Part shown: positions 33,851 through 45,323 of the stretch, piece after piece
How positions within the stretch are numbered: the first letter of the stretch is position 1
How the letters are laid out: every line of letters starts with the position of its first letter
Assembly: GCA_037043235.1 (NCBI GenBank)
Contig: JAWRVZ010000004.1
Location: 5,979,501 to 6,043,500 of the forward strand
Source: Rhodeus uyekii
Taxonomy: Eukaryota > Chordata > Actinopteri > Cypriniformes > Acheilognathidae
Reading direction: 5' to 3'
DNA: 64,000 bases
Translations under genes and position numbers: made by a program
Notes under the pieces: model-generated
What the model saw: only the letters and a program-made list of their open reading frames with translations
What the model was told of the DNA's origin: nothing
Databases searched by the model: none

Positions 33851-35418
33851 AAAACAAATTTAGACACTTCAAAAGGCATGAATGGGTTGCAGATAGCATG
33901 ATATAGTGTGGCGGCACTAACAAAAGGAAATTAAAGTGTGAAACTGGTTCGGCTGGATGACATATACAGAGCAAATTCTCAGAGGAAAAGTAAGCCTTAA
34001 TTGTGCAGAGTGTCTAATGTTTAATGCATCAATAATTTAACTGTCATGAAGTGTCGAACAAAATGCTAATACCCATCAAAGAGACTGAGAGGGAGGCTTT
34101 GGAGTCGATGGCACTGTAATCGGGGCGGGACAGCAACACTCTTTTCTTAACTAATGGAGGATTTCCATTAGGACAAATCAATGCTCAACTTTGTTAACCC
34201 AGACCTAGAATTTAGTTAGCACAAAAGAAGCCACAAACGGATTGAAAAAAATCTGCATTATAATAGAGCAACTTCCACCAACACTGGTTTCTTAGCCCTT
34301 GTCCTCAACTGCAAAACTAATTCCATCTACTTTGGTGTGCACATTAATTTAAGGCATTGATTGTTCTTAAAGATCAGAGGAACAAACATTTGCACACTGC
34401 ATAAAGAAGCATATTATACAAAAAACAAAACTTCTTTTTTTTCTCTCCTGGTTTTAGAGAGCCAAAGAAACATATCGCATTATATGCACAAATATATATT
34501 TTTTTTAAACTGTATTTTTTGTCTTGGTTTCCCAATTCTAAAAAGAAAAATTATAAGGTAAAAAAACCAACCAACAAAAAAGCCAAGCTATATTCTCTGA
34601 AAAGAAGTCTTAATATTTTATGCAGTTTTTTCTCAAGTTAATTGATCTTTTTTAAGGATATTTAGATATTTTTACAGGAAGAATAAAAATACTCATTAAG
34701 AAAATGTTTTTTGCAGTTTGCTCTAGATCATCCCAAAAACCCTAATGACTCTCTTGCAGGGCTCTGCCATGTTTACTAATTATGAATTTCCCATGATATT
34801 TTATTATCTGGCTCTTTCATATATGTTGCCTAAGCTGGGGAATCCCATCCAGTCAGACTGTGATGGGAACTATAAGCCTTGTATGAGCGAAGAGCAGAAA
34901 GTATGTTTTTCTTGATGTGGCTGGGTCTGCTGCTCATGGGAGGCGAACATCAGGAGGCACTGAGCGTCGACAGAGCGCAGATGAGGAGTGGAGAGAGAGA
35001 AAGTGTGCACAGCTTTCCCGCTCTGGATCCACGTGCACCCATGCCTGTAAGCAAACGCAAACACAACCATTAAGGAATGCTATTTAACCTCCCAAAGGAG
35101 AGAAAGAGAGCATTTTGGTTTCAACGCTCAGACAGCTCCTTCCTGAATCAAAGAGCAATTTCCTATAAGGCCGACTCCACTTCAAATATGGTCTGAAAAT
35201 CTTAAAAGAAATAAAATGTATCTTTTCATATATGCTCATTAAGCTCTATGGCTAGTGGTTTTTCAAAGTTATTAGCCACTCTGTATTTTCACTGGCTAAA
35301 ATTTTGACCGATACCATGGGGTAAAAAACCTGCCATTTATACATCACAGTAAAACACCAAGCCAATTAAATTTCAAGTCAATCTATCCAATTAGGAGGCA
35401 TAAGTGCTTGTGAATCAG
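33851..35418. other. Non-coding DNA, nothing recognised
   Basis: AT-rich. No credible frame, RNA gene or bounded element. Confidence 0.45.
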
Positions 35419-35422
35419 TTTA

Positions 35423-35995
35423 ACCCTTTCGCACGTTCGATCACACCAGGTGTGATCAGTCTTGGCTGGGCCCTGGAGGGTACGATCACACCGCTATGAT
35501 TAGAACATTTGTTCTTCACGTCATCAACTGCTAAATTCAAACATGTTTTTGCGTGTCATCTGGCGCCGATTCAGAGACGGACGCACTCAGAGCTTGTCAT
35601 ATATCACAACTACTCAGAGTTTTCAACCACATAAGGTTTATTTACGGATTCAGACATTTAAATATTCATAAGTACTCGCAAAACAATACATGTCTAGTAT
35701 CTAGTATACATCTCTAGTTTGAAAAATACACACTGATGTCCATAAAAGCAGAAATTGCAATCGTTCAATTATAAATTGATCAGATAAATCAGATATACAT
35801 TGCATAGGTAACTATAAAGTTCACTGTATTCTTCTCTCACTTCACCGGTCACTCACTGTCATGTTTTTCGGGAGAAGCGACTATAATTGGTGTTATAATC
35901 AGACCGATCAGATTCTCCGAACTGCAGCGCAAACAGACATGGCGGCGCCCTTCGCGCATCATAGATCAGCTAACATGATCATTATAAAAGTTTTT
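35423..35995. repeat. piggyBac-like non-autonomous repeat, copy B (inverted relative to A)
   Basis: Begins CCCTTTCGCACG directly after TTAA (35419-35422) and continues with the palindrome 'gatcacaccaggtgtgatc'. The remainder is the reverse complement of 3701-4205 in order. TTAA next to CCCTTT fits piggyBac ends. The far end fades near 'cattataaaagttttt' without a second TTAA/TIR that I can identify. Confidence 0.6.
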
Positions 35996-36036
35996 CTAGA
36001 CAGGCCTTTATACAAGGAGAGCTGGACAGTGACGTT

Positions 36037-36284
36037 GAAGGGCAACAACTCAGCAGCAGGAAAGGTATCTGCTCCTTGTGTGAGGAGGAACAGGAGGAGC
36101 ACTACCACAGCCCTACAAAATAACCTCCAGTAGGTGACTGGTGTACATGTTTCTGACCAAACTGTCAGAAACAGACTTCATGAGAATAGTATGAGAGCCT
36201 GACTCTAGTGAACTATTGAATGAGATTATTCACCATTCACCCTTTCCAAAGAAGACCATTGAATGTCAATCACATCCCCTAGAC
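36037..36284 (+). pseudogene. Tc1-like transposon relic, left part (interrupted by hAT)
   Basis: Reads RRNRRSTTTALQNNLQ and then 'gtttctgaccaaactgtcag', corresponding to the N-terminal helix-turn-helix part of a fish Tc1-like transposase (ALQNDLQ...VSDQTVRNRL). Its continuation resumes after the hAT insertion at 37682. Most of the catalytic domain is deleted between the two halves. Confidence 0.7.
36277..36284. repeat. 8-bp target-site duplication CCCTAGAC (left)
   Basis: Matches 37682-37689 exactly. The 8-bp length is characteristic of hAT insertion. Confidence 0.9.
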
Positions 36285-36574
36285 CAGAGGTGCCCAAACT
36301 AGGGCCCGCGGGCCAAAGTTGGCCCGCAGTAACCTTTGATTTGGCCCGCCGTACCGTCCGAGGAGAGAGAGAGAAAGAGAGCGCACGAGATACCTTCGAC
36401 ACAGATTCTCATTTCTAATTTGACATAACAATTTTGTTTGTTTTATAGTTGAACTACAACAGAGTAAACAGAAATTAAATGTAAAAAAGGTACTTTTTTT
36501 TTATTGTAAATGCGCAATTCAAGGCGCGGCGCAGCACTGCGTGCTTTGTGACACATGACGTCAATAAACGTCAA

Positions 36575-36750
36575 CAAATTAAACGCAATAATGGAGAAAT
36601 CAAGGCAGTGGCACACAGACAAGAGATATTTTTTTTAAAAGCTGGGGAAGATGAGTTTTTATTCACAGAAGTCAATTCAAAGGCAGTATGTCTAGTTTGC
36701 AAACAGTCTGTTGCTGTTTTTAAAGGAGTACAATATCTGTCGTCATTATG
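36575..36750 (+). pseudogene. hAT transposase N-terminal fragment
   Basis: Reads FLFTEVNSKAVCLVCKQSVAVFKGVQ, the zinc-finger-like 'xFFxExxGKxVCLVCxxxVAVxK' motif found at the start of GTF2IRD2/ZBED-type hAT transposases. It ends in a stop soon after. Confidence 0.7.
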
Positions 36751-36901
36751 AAACAAAACATTGTGCAGCTTTCTCAAAGTACAGCGGCGAGATGCGAAAA
36801 CAGCAGGCTCACGAGCTGCTTGCTTGACTTCGATCTGAACAGAGCGCGCTGCAACGTCCTTCTTCATCATCCATCAGTGATGCTGTCTCTGTTTGACAGT
36901 A

Positions 36902-37218
36902 CAGTGATCCCTCGTTTATTGCGGTTAATGTGGACCGGAACTATCGCGATAGGTGAAAGTAGGATCACGGGATTCCTCCCCTCGTGCTCTCATTGGTCGA
37001 GCTCGCTCCGGGAACCAATCACGTGTCTTGTCTGAGTGCCGTGGGCGTGTACAAAGCCTCAGATAGTTTCTCTCTGTCTGTCATCCTGGGAAACCGTTTC
37101 TCTCGCATCACGATTGTACATGGCTGCACATGGCGGTATTTTTGAAATTTTATTTTTTGATGAATATTTTTGAAAAATCCGCGATGCACTGAGACCGCGA
37201 AGTGGCGAGGGATTACTG
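36902..37218. mobile_element. Tigger/pogo-type MITE nested in hAT
   Basis: 317 bp starting CAGTGATCCCTCG and ending CGAGGGATTACTG, flanked by TA on both sides (36900-36901 and 37219-37220), as Tc1/mariner-superfamily insertions are. The same termini bound the longer element at 38847-39519. No coding capacity. Confidence 0.9.
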
Positions 37219-37390
37219 TACCTACCTCTGTGAGCAGACTTTCAGTCTGATGAACTTGAACAAGAGTAAACTAAGAATCCAAATAACTGACTCTCACCTA
37301 CATTATATCTTGTCTTTGTCTGTAAGTCAGATACAGCCCAATCTTGAAAAACTTCTGAAAAGTAAGGACCAGCTTCATATCTCTCATTAG
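37219..37390 (+). pseudogene. hAT transposase C-terminal fragment
   Basis: Reads CEQTFSLMNLNKSKLRIQITDSHLHYIL, the hATC dimerisation-domain signature (CEQTFSxMNxNKSKxRxxLTDxHL) of GTF2IRD2/ZBED-type hAT transposases, and ends with a stop at 37388-37390. It is separated from its upstream part by the MITE. Confidence 0.85.
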
Positions 37391-37681
37391 GTCACTGACA
37401 TTGCAACCACATAGGCATTGAACTGTATTTTACATTGAACACTTGGTGATTGTTGCCCATTTAAATTGTTCATTAAAATGCAAAGCTTTAGAAAAAAAAA
37501 CTGCATTAGTTAATCAGATTAAAGTTGTTTTATATTTATTTTAAATATTATGAAATAAATAAACCCATAGCAACTTTAATGTAATACAGTTTGATTTATG
37601 ATGCAAAATTTACTTTTGGCCCGCGGCTCTCAATCAAGTTTGATTTTTGGCCCTTCATAGGAAAAAGTTTGGGCACCCCTG

Positions 37682-37810
37682 CCCTAGACCTTAATCCAAC
37701 TGAGAACCTCTGGGACATTATGCATCCAAAGCCACCGAACAGCACCACAGACTGTCGAGGATCTCACTGAAATCTCATCAGGAACAAGCCCAGACATTGT
37801 TGTGAGTGAA
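37682..37810 (+). pseudogene. Tc1-like transposon relic, right part
   Basis: After the 8-bp duplication the frame reads DLNPTENLWDIM, the end of the Tc1 catalytic domain, followed by 'agactgtcgaggatctcact' (QTVEDLT-type). It continues the relic that stops at 36284. Confidence 0.75.
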
Positions 37811-38318
37811 TAAAGGTACGCGTGGTGTCATACACTTACATCATGAGTTGCTGTGATGACAATTACATTTTTTTTTACTTTATGCAGTGTATATAAATAT
37901 ACACACATATATATATATAAAATCTCTAGCCTCTAATGCCCGCCATACCAATTCGTACCCTGTTCATGTATACGGCAAATATGGAATGTGATTGTAATGC
38001 TCGGGTCGAATCTAAAAAACAGATCTCTCTAAGAAGGGGGAGGGAAGCAGAACACGTTTTGATTGCCTCCCATTTGAAGGAATGAAGGAATTGGGGGTGA
38101 TTCTCACTCATTTATATGCTGCTCGGGTTCTGCAGTGACAGAGATAGATAGCGGAGGAGTGTGCATTTCTTAAAAGGTCGGATTCTATGACACACTGAAA
38201 GACTGAAGCGAACAGAGCAAAATATTTAGGCATCCAAACTGACTGAATCCCCATTAAAAGCTTATCAATGCCAGCGGAAGACAAAATAAAAGACGGCAAC
38301 AGGAAATGAGAAACTTAC
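37811..38318. other. Non-coding DNA, probably contactin intron
   Basis: Lies just downstream (minus strand) of the last recognised contactin exon. A short TA microsatellite lies at ~37907-37920. The C-terminal GPI-signal exon was looked for and not found. Confidence 0.5.
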
Positions 38319-38484
38319 TGAGTTGGTGGATGTGGATAGGCTCGCTTCCTTCTCCCAAGCCTCCTTCACTGAGGGTCTTGATCTGAATGACGTAGTTGTC
38401 ATTAGGATTGAGGGTCAACTCAACTGAGGTTTTGTTGGTGATGACAGAATACATGTCGTTATTCCGGTGTCTTCTGTACAGCAC
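38319..38484 (-). CDS. cntn5: Contactin exon: second half of FN3 domain 4
   Basis: Starts after CCCACAG with VLYRRHRNND, continues TNKTSVELTLNPNDNYVIQI and EGGLGEGSEPIHI, and ends CTCA before GTAAGT (phase 1). It is the last recognised exon. The next should encode the GPI-anchor signal. Confidence 0.92.
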
Positions 38485-41400
38485 CTGTGGGATGATTGAA
38501 CACCAATCAATCAAAGTTTCATTCAAAATATTTAAAACTAGGGCAGTTAATTATTTCACAAAAATAAAATGAGTCCATCAATTCAATCTATTGCACTTAG
38601 TCACACATTTGCTGAGAAAAGCCCGCAAATTAATATAACTGATAATGAATATAAAGACATTTCATTATTGTTGTATTTTAATACACATACCGTATTCAAA
38701 AACTTTTATTTAAATTGTATTTTTTTATTAAAAATACTGCACCAAAACTGACAGATCTAATAAAAAAAAAGCTTTTGTGTTAATTACCTAGATAAAATAG
38801 TGCTTTCCTATGTAAAAGTCATAGCCATAATGCTAAAATACTAATACAGTGATCCCTCGCCACTTCGCGGTTCACTTATCGCGGATTCGCTATTTCGCGG
38901 ATTTTCATATTGCATTTTTTTTTGGGTGCATATGCTCTGCATTCTGATTCGCTAAAAACTCACTCCCGCTTCTTGTATCAAAACATGCTACGAATTGTGC
39001 TATCATTTTGTCGTCTCGTGCAGTTATGTGTACGTACATAAAACAGCTTGGCAAATTTACATTAAGTTGGCCAAATTAGAATTAGGAAGGACTAACGCTT
39101 GGTCGCTTAGCAACCATGTTGCGAATGGCCACTGAACTTAAGCGAGTAGCTGAGGAATGGGACCCTTTGATGAGCCGTTCATTACAGTTCTCCAACGTAA
39201 TCGATGGTGGCATGTCGGTGTACAAGGATCTTTTTGCAAAGAAGAAAAAAGAGCGACAACAGCTGCCTATCACTATGTTCTTCTCCCGAACAAACACACC
39301 TGCACCGCGGGCTTCAGAAGAAGAGAACACTGCAGAGCGCAGTCAGGATGCAGCGGCCCAGTCTGAAGAGCAGTGAAACGACCTACACGTGAGTCACTGT
39401 ATTTGTATACATGTAATAGTTGCTAATTGTAAAAAAAAAAAAAGTTTTCTATTTCGCGGATTTCACTTATCGCGGGTCATTTTCGGAACGTAACCCCCAC
39501 GATAAACGAGGGATTACTGTAATAATATATGGTGTTGCCAGGTGGTTTCTAGGGTGTTCTGTGTATTTCTGTCCCTAAAAATAGACGTTCCTCCTTCAAT
39601 ACAAGCCTATTTTATCACGGACAAGTCAATACAGTAAATATAACATAGCTCTTCAAAAAACTTCAAAAAACTGCATGATTTCAGGCATCATTCGTTTCTG
39701 AAGTAATTTAATATTTAGAGAAAGTGTTTGTCACGGTTCTGTCAGGTTTAGTTTCAGTTTCTAGTGTTCCTAGTGGACGGAACCGTGGCACTGCTCTTCC
39801 TCCCGTGTTTCGTGTGAGGGCGCGTTACGTCATGGGCGCGCCCTTGTGTCCACGTGTCTGTTTGTTGTCATTGTTGCGCAGTGGGTGTGTTCACCCGTTG
39901 CGCATGTCAAGCGTGCTTTGTAAACACGCGGCGATGCGCGGTTGCGTTCGCCGCGCGTTTGTCTTGTTAGCGTCTGGCCCGCCTTCTTGTTTCCCGTAAT
40001 TATTCCGAGCTGTTTCTGATCACTCCTCCCCTCGTGTGCCCCTTAAGTATCCCTGTGTGTTGATGTCCTGCGTGGCGTCGTTGTCTTTCTATGTTCCCTG
40101 AGTCTTCGTACCGTCTCATCCGGTTGGTTGTGTTTCATGGTTGTCTTAGTTACATGTGTCAGTTAATGTTTTCCCCCTCGTGGGTTTTTGGTTTTCCGTA
40201 TTATGATTTATGTTTGTTACAATAAATCCTTTACCTTCCCCTGCATTTGAGTCCTCGCCTTGTCGTTCCGTGACATAACGACGCCACCGTACTGGACTCA
40301 GCGGGGAAGGAGGTTTAGTCTTGTTTTTCGTGATTATTATTATTATTATTTTTTTTGCTGTTTCTCTCCGGTCTCATGGGAGGAAAACAGCGTGGTAGGG
40401 GGACGGATCCCCGGTCTGAGTCACCTTCCACGGGTCTTACTTACGACCGCTATGTGAGATTCCGGACTCTCACCGCCCTCCGCCAGCAGGGGATCGATTT
40501 AAGACAGTTCGCGGTCACGTTCTTCAGAGCCGCGGAAGGTCTTAACATCAATGATGCGGCTCTGAAGGACCTTCTCAACTACGCTCTGGATGAGCCCCTC
40601 TGCTGGTGGAGGATGAGGGCTATGGACAATTTAAACTTCTGGGGATTTGTGAAGACTGTGTCCACCCCATTCAGGGGCCTTTCCCCCCAGGAGTTCTTGG
40701 CAGCGGAGCTCGCCAGAACGTGCGCTGCCGGCCCGGAGGCCACCGTCCCAGAGCCCGCTGCCGACCCGGAGGCGGCCGTCCCAGTGCCGGCTGCCGGCCC
40801 GGAGGCCGCCGTCCCTAAGCCCGCTGCCTGCCTTCGCAAGCGGAGGAGGAGGAGAAGGACCTCCTCTGGTCCGCCTGCCCCTATGACTCTCGCTCCACCG
40901 GCGCCCCGTGCGCGCCCTGCCCTGCCGGCGCCCCGTGCGCGCCTCGCCCTGCCGGAGCCCCGTGCGCGCCTCGCCCTGCCGGCGCCCCGTGCGCGCCTCG
41001 CCCTGCCGGCGCCCCGTGCGCGCCTCGCCCTGCCGGCGCAGCCTGAACTTTCCCTGCTGGCCAAACCTGAACTCTTGCCGCCTGACCACACTGAACTCTT
41101 GCCGCCTGACCACACTGAACTCTTGCCGCCTGACCACACTGAACTCTTGCCGCCTGACCACACTGAACTCTTGCCGCCTGACCACACTGAACTCTTGCCG
41201 CCTGACCACCCTGAACTTTGCCTGCCTGAACTTTGCCCGCATGAACTCTGCCCGCATGACCCGCCGGCCGAGCCCGAGCTCTCGCCGCCTGACATTCCGG
41301 CCCTGCCGGACCCGCCGGACCCTTCGGCCCTGCCAGAGTCTGACTGGCTGGTTCCCCCGGCGCCACCCTGGCTGCCTGCCGGGACTTCTAACAGGTTGGA

Positions 41401-44400
41401 GGCCGCCTGGCTCACACCCCCCGCTCCGCCTTGGTTGCCTGCCGGGACCCCTGGTCCCCTTGAGCCACCCTGGCTCATCCCTCCATTTCCTCCCCCTGGA
41501 CTCAGTGCTTAATTTTGTGGCATGTTGAATTGTTTGAGTTATCTTTTTTTTCAGAAGCTTTTGAGGACTGTTTTTGAGGTTATGAATTTTTGGTGTTGGG
41601 TTGGGTGATTTGCATTTTTGCTCACTTGTGTTTGCTTGGCTTGTCGTCCCTCCCTCCCTTCCCTCGTTGTTTTTGTGTTTCCCTAGTCTGGTCTGTTCCC
41701 GGTGTTCCACGTAGGGACGCCAGGTGGCGTCCCTTTAGAGGGGGGGTAGTGTCACGGTTCTGTCAGGTTTAGTTTCAGTTTCTAGTGTTCCTAGTGGACG
41801 GAACCGTGGCACTGCTCTTCCTCCCGTGTTTCGTGTGAGGGCGCGTTACGTCATGGGCGCGCCCTTGTGTCCACGTGTCTGTTTGTTGTCATTGTTGCGC
41901 AGTGGGTGTGTTCACCCGTTGCGCATGTCAAGCGTGCTTTGTAAACACGCGGCGATGCGCGGTTGCGTTCGCCGCGCGTTTGTCTTGTTAGCGTCTGGCC
42001 CGCCTTCTTGTTTCCCGTAATTATTCCGAGCTGTTTCTGATCACTCCTCCCCTCGTGTGCCCCTTAAGTATCCCTGTGTGTTGATGTCCTGCGTGGCGTC
42101 GTTGTCTTTCTATGTTCCCTGAGTCTTCGTACCGTCTCATCCGGTTGGTTGTGTTTCATGGTTGTCTTAGTTACATGTGTCAGTTAATGTTTTCCCCCTC
42201 GTGGGTTTTTGGTTTTCCGTATTATGATTTATGTTTGTTACAATAAATCCTTTACCTTCCCCTGCATTTGAGTCCTCCCCTTGTCGTTCCGTGACAGTGT
42301 TCCATTCAAATCTCTGTCCCAAAGTATGAGCAATAGCAGTGATGTTTACCATGAAAGGAGTTAAACATAGGTGATGCCCTGTTATTCTAGATAATGTTTA
42401 CTGATGCTAATGACTAGTGCTTTTCCCCTGAGCTTCATGACTGTTTTCCCTTGTGGGGAAATTTGCACTGTGAGATCTGTTAATTGCATGCATGTGTAAT
42501 TAAGAGAGAGGTGGAATGAGACATGAAATAGCATATGTTGTGCCCTTATCTATAAAAAAACACAAATGAATGTTTTTTGGGCATGTAACTGCAATATCTT
42601 TGTAGCTAAATTACTGCACCCGACAACCCTTATTATGTATATCAATAGTATCAGATGCAAATATGAATTGTAGTTCCTGCCATTGTTTCGCTTAAAATGT
42701 AGCATGGAGATATCTGCATGGTAAAGGGAAACAATGAATTACCTGCAGTAAACTTATCCTAATGCATTTTTATTAAATTCTCACTCACTATGTATCCGGT
42801 GACCTCAGATTCAGTTTCGAGAGCGATGACGGGATCCCACTGAAGCACGAGCTGAGAGCCTATCAGATTCCACTCTACATTCTGAGGGGGCTGTCCAGGC
42901 GCTGAGGTTTGCGTGTGTGTGAAAGATATGGACAGAAGAAGAAAGAAAAGGTTCACAATGGGCATTCAATAACACAAACATGTTTGACAAGCAGATTACT
43001 ACCGTCAGCAAGAGAAGTTGTTTCAGCGCAAATCCATTCCTAAATGAAAATTGTTTCTTTCATGGACGGACTTAGAAACTGTGATTCATACCAATCAGAC
43101 ATAATTGATTTAGTTTTTTAACGTCTAAAGTGTGATATACTGACAATGAAGGTTGCTGCTGAAAATTCAGCTTTGCCATCTCTGGAATAAATTATATTTT
43201 AAAATATATTAGAAAAGAAACCAGTGAATTTAAATTGTAATAATATTTCACAGTATTTATGTTTTTACTGTATTTTTTATCAAATAAATGCAGCCTTGGT
43301 GAGATTAACTGACTTCTAATTACAACTAATTTCAAAAACATTAAAACACCTTTTTACACCTGTTTACAAACTTTTGACTGGTACTTTTCTATTTTATGTT
43401 TTTTGTCTACTACTGGTTTTAATTTATTTTGTGAGCGCTGTTCAGCCTTTTGGGTACATTTCTGCTGCTTTTAAATAATTTATAAATAAACATGACTTCA
43501 CTTCTTTTGACTGCTACAACAATAGATGGTTGAAAACTTTTGGGGAAAAAAAAAACCTTAAAGTCACATCACAGCAGTAGACTTAGTGATCTGTCCAAAA
43601 GTTATAAGTTCTGAATATTTCACAGACATTACTCACAACACAATTCTGCTAGTTTATCTACTACTTGGTGCCTCAAGCAAAAATGTTTTTGACAACTTTT
43701 AAAGATTTGATGTTTAAAAAAAAAAAAAAAAACTATGCTGAATGTTATGGGAGTTTATTCCTACAGCAGAGAAAATAAATAAGTTCATTTTGAGAAGTTT
43801 GAAAAAGGGGACCTATTATACCCCTTTTCAAAGTCTTGATTTTGTTTTTGGTTTCTACTATAATAGGTCTTCATACTTGAATGTTTAAAAAACACCTTAT
43901 TTTTCACATATTTCACACTGTTGCAGCACCTCACTGTCCAGTCTATCGGCAATAATCCATGTAGTTCCTGTCTATATGATTAATCGGCTGGACCAGTGTG
44001 TTGTGATTGGTCAACCACTTTGAGCATGTTTTCAACATGTCATGCCCCTTACTGTTTGGTGGGAATTATTTAAATTAACTAACTTTGTAGACCTTTTTTC
44101 ACGCTCAAACAGCAAATTTACACACTAAACAAAGTTGAAAATGTAAAAACCAATGTACTTTACCAACGTATTATGGATGAGTACATTACAATTAAAAATT
44201 TAAATTAAATAAAATTAAATAAAATTAAAAATAATAATGTTAAAATTAAAAACACATGTCTAAACATGTTTGATATGGACAGAGCACTCACGTGGTTTTT
44301 TGGTGGTAACATTGACAGGGACAGACTGGGGTCCAGTTCCTGCGGTATTGAAGGCGCACACTGCTAGATAATACTGGGTGTTCCCCTGCAGTCCACTGAC

Positions 44401-45233
44401 ATTCACTGCGGTGTAGTTCCCAGTGATCCGCACTTTCCCCACTGTATCCGGCTTGGTGTCATCTTCCCAGTACACCACCTGTTAGCCAGGATACACAGCA
44501 AGGGTATACACATTTTATATATCCTTGACTATGATTTTACATGTAATCAGCTCTCTGGCAATTCAATTATCACTTGTTTTTTTTTAAAGGTTTTTGGCAT
44601 GTTAATTTAACTAAAATGACTGCTAACTTATAAACTGAAATAAGTTAATTTGGTTAACAGATATGAGGAAAATACCAAATTTCTTAACCCAAGACAATTG
44701 ACAATTGTCTTTCAACATGACATGGTTTTACAATATGACTTCATCTTCACCATTCATGATCATTTGTGTCATTTCTGCAGTGTGCAAGCTTGAGAACATA
44801 TCTCTGGCTGTCTGGAAATAAGATTTTTTTTTATTATTGCATGGAGATTCTCTAGAGGACATGAAATTTCAATTAAATATTAGCTGTGTGCTAGGTGAAA
44901 AACAATTACATAGTGGAAATGAAATAAATCAATTATTAACCTTGAGTGACGTGTAATGTCAATATTGAGGCATTAAGTATTTGATTAAGTAATAATGAGA
45001 TCCAGCCAGGGGGGGAATATTTCCCAAAAAATTACTTTCTACTCTTTTCTCTCTGGAAGTGTTACTGCAGAATGCTGTACATACAACAGGGTTCTAAATT
45101 TGAACTGAGACCGCCAACAGATTACAGAATTAGATTCAAAAATTAATGTGAGGAAGTAGAACTAAACAAACAAAGTCATCTGACTTTATTTTTCATATTG
45201 TATTTTCCATGACTGTATACATATTATATATGC

Positions 45234-45323
<90 letters not shown>

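Larger units (their letters stand above)
36285..37681 (+). mobile_element. hAT-type DNA transposon, internally deleted, GTF2IRD2/ZBED-like
   Basis: 1397 bp with terminal inverted repeats (CAGAGGTGCCCAAACT at the left; the right end read inversely is CAGGGGTGCCCAAACT) and an 8-bp target duplication CCCTAGAC. It keeps the transposase N-terminal piece (36575-36750) and C-terminal piece (37219-37390) but lacks the middle. A 317-bp Tigger MITE is inserted inside it. Subterminal 'ggcccgcgggcc' and 'ttggcccgcgg' motifs occur at both ends. Confidence 0.9.
39729..42296 (+). mobile_element. Non-autonomous LTR retrotransposon encoding one proline-rich repeat protein
   Basis: 2568 bp with two 547-bp LTRs (39729-40275 and 41750-42296), each TGTCACGG...GTGACA, differing at one base that I could see (g/c near 40258/42279). 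The 5-bp target duplication GTGTT lies at 39724-39728 and 42297-42301 (the left copy reads gtgtt directly before TGTCACGG). A polypurine stretch tagaggggggg precedes the 3' LTR. The internal 1.47 kb carries a single ORF and no reverse transcriptase, integrase or protease, so it must depend on an autonomous partner. No classical primer binding site TGG was recognised directly after the LTR ('taacgacgccacc'). Confidence 0.88.
38485..42788. other. Contactin intron with Tigger derivative and LTR element
   Basis: Intron between the two FN3-4 exons. It holds the Tigger derivative 38847-39519 and the 2.57-kb LTR element 39729-42296. The rest (38485-38846, 39522-39728, 42297-42788) shows nothing recognisable. 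Confidence 0.8.

Noticed and set aside
40579..41710. Long antisense frames of 161-359 residues opposite the proline-rich ORF
   Set aside because: They come from GC-rich tandem repeats without stops. The sense ORF has a non-repetitive N-terminal domain and the right position and strand in the LTR element.
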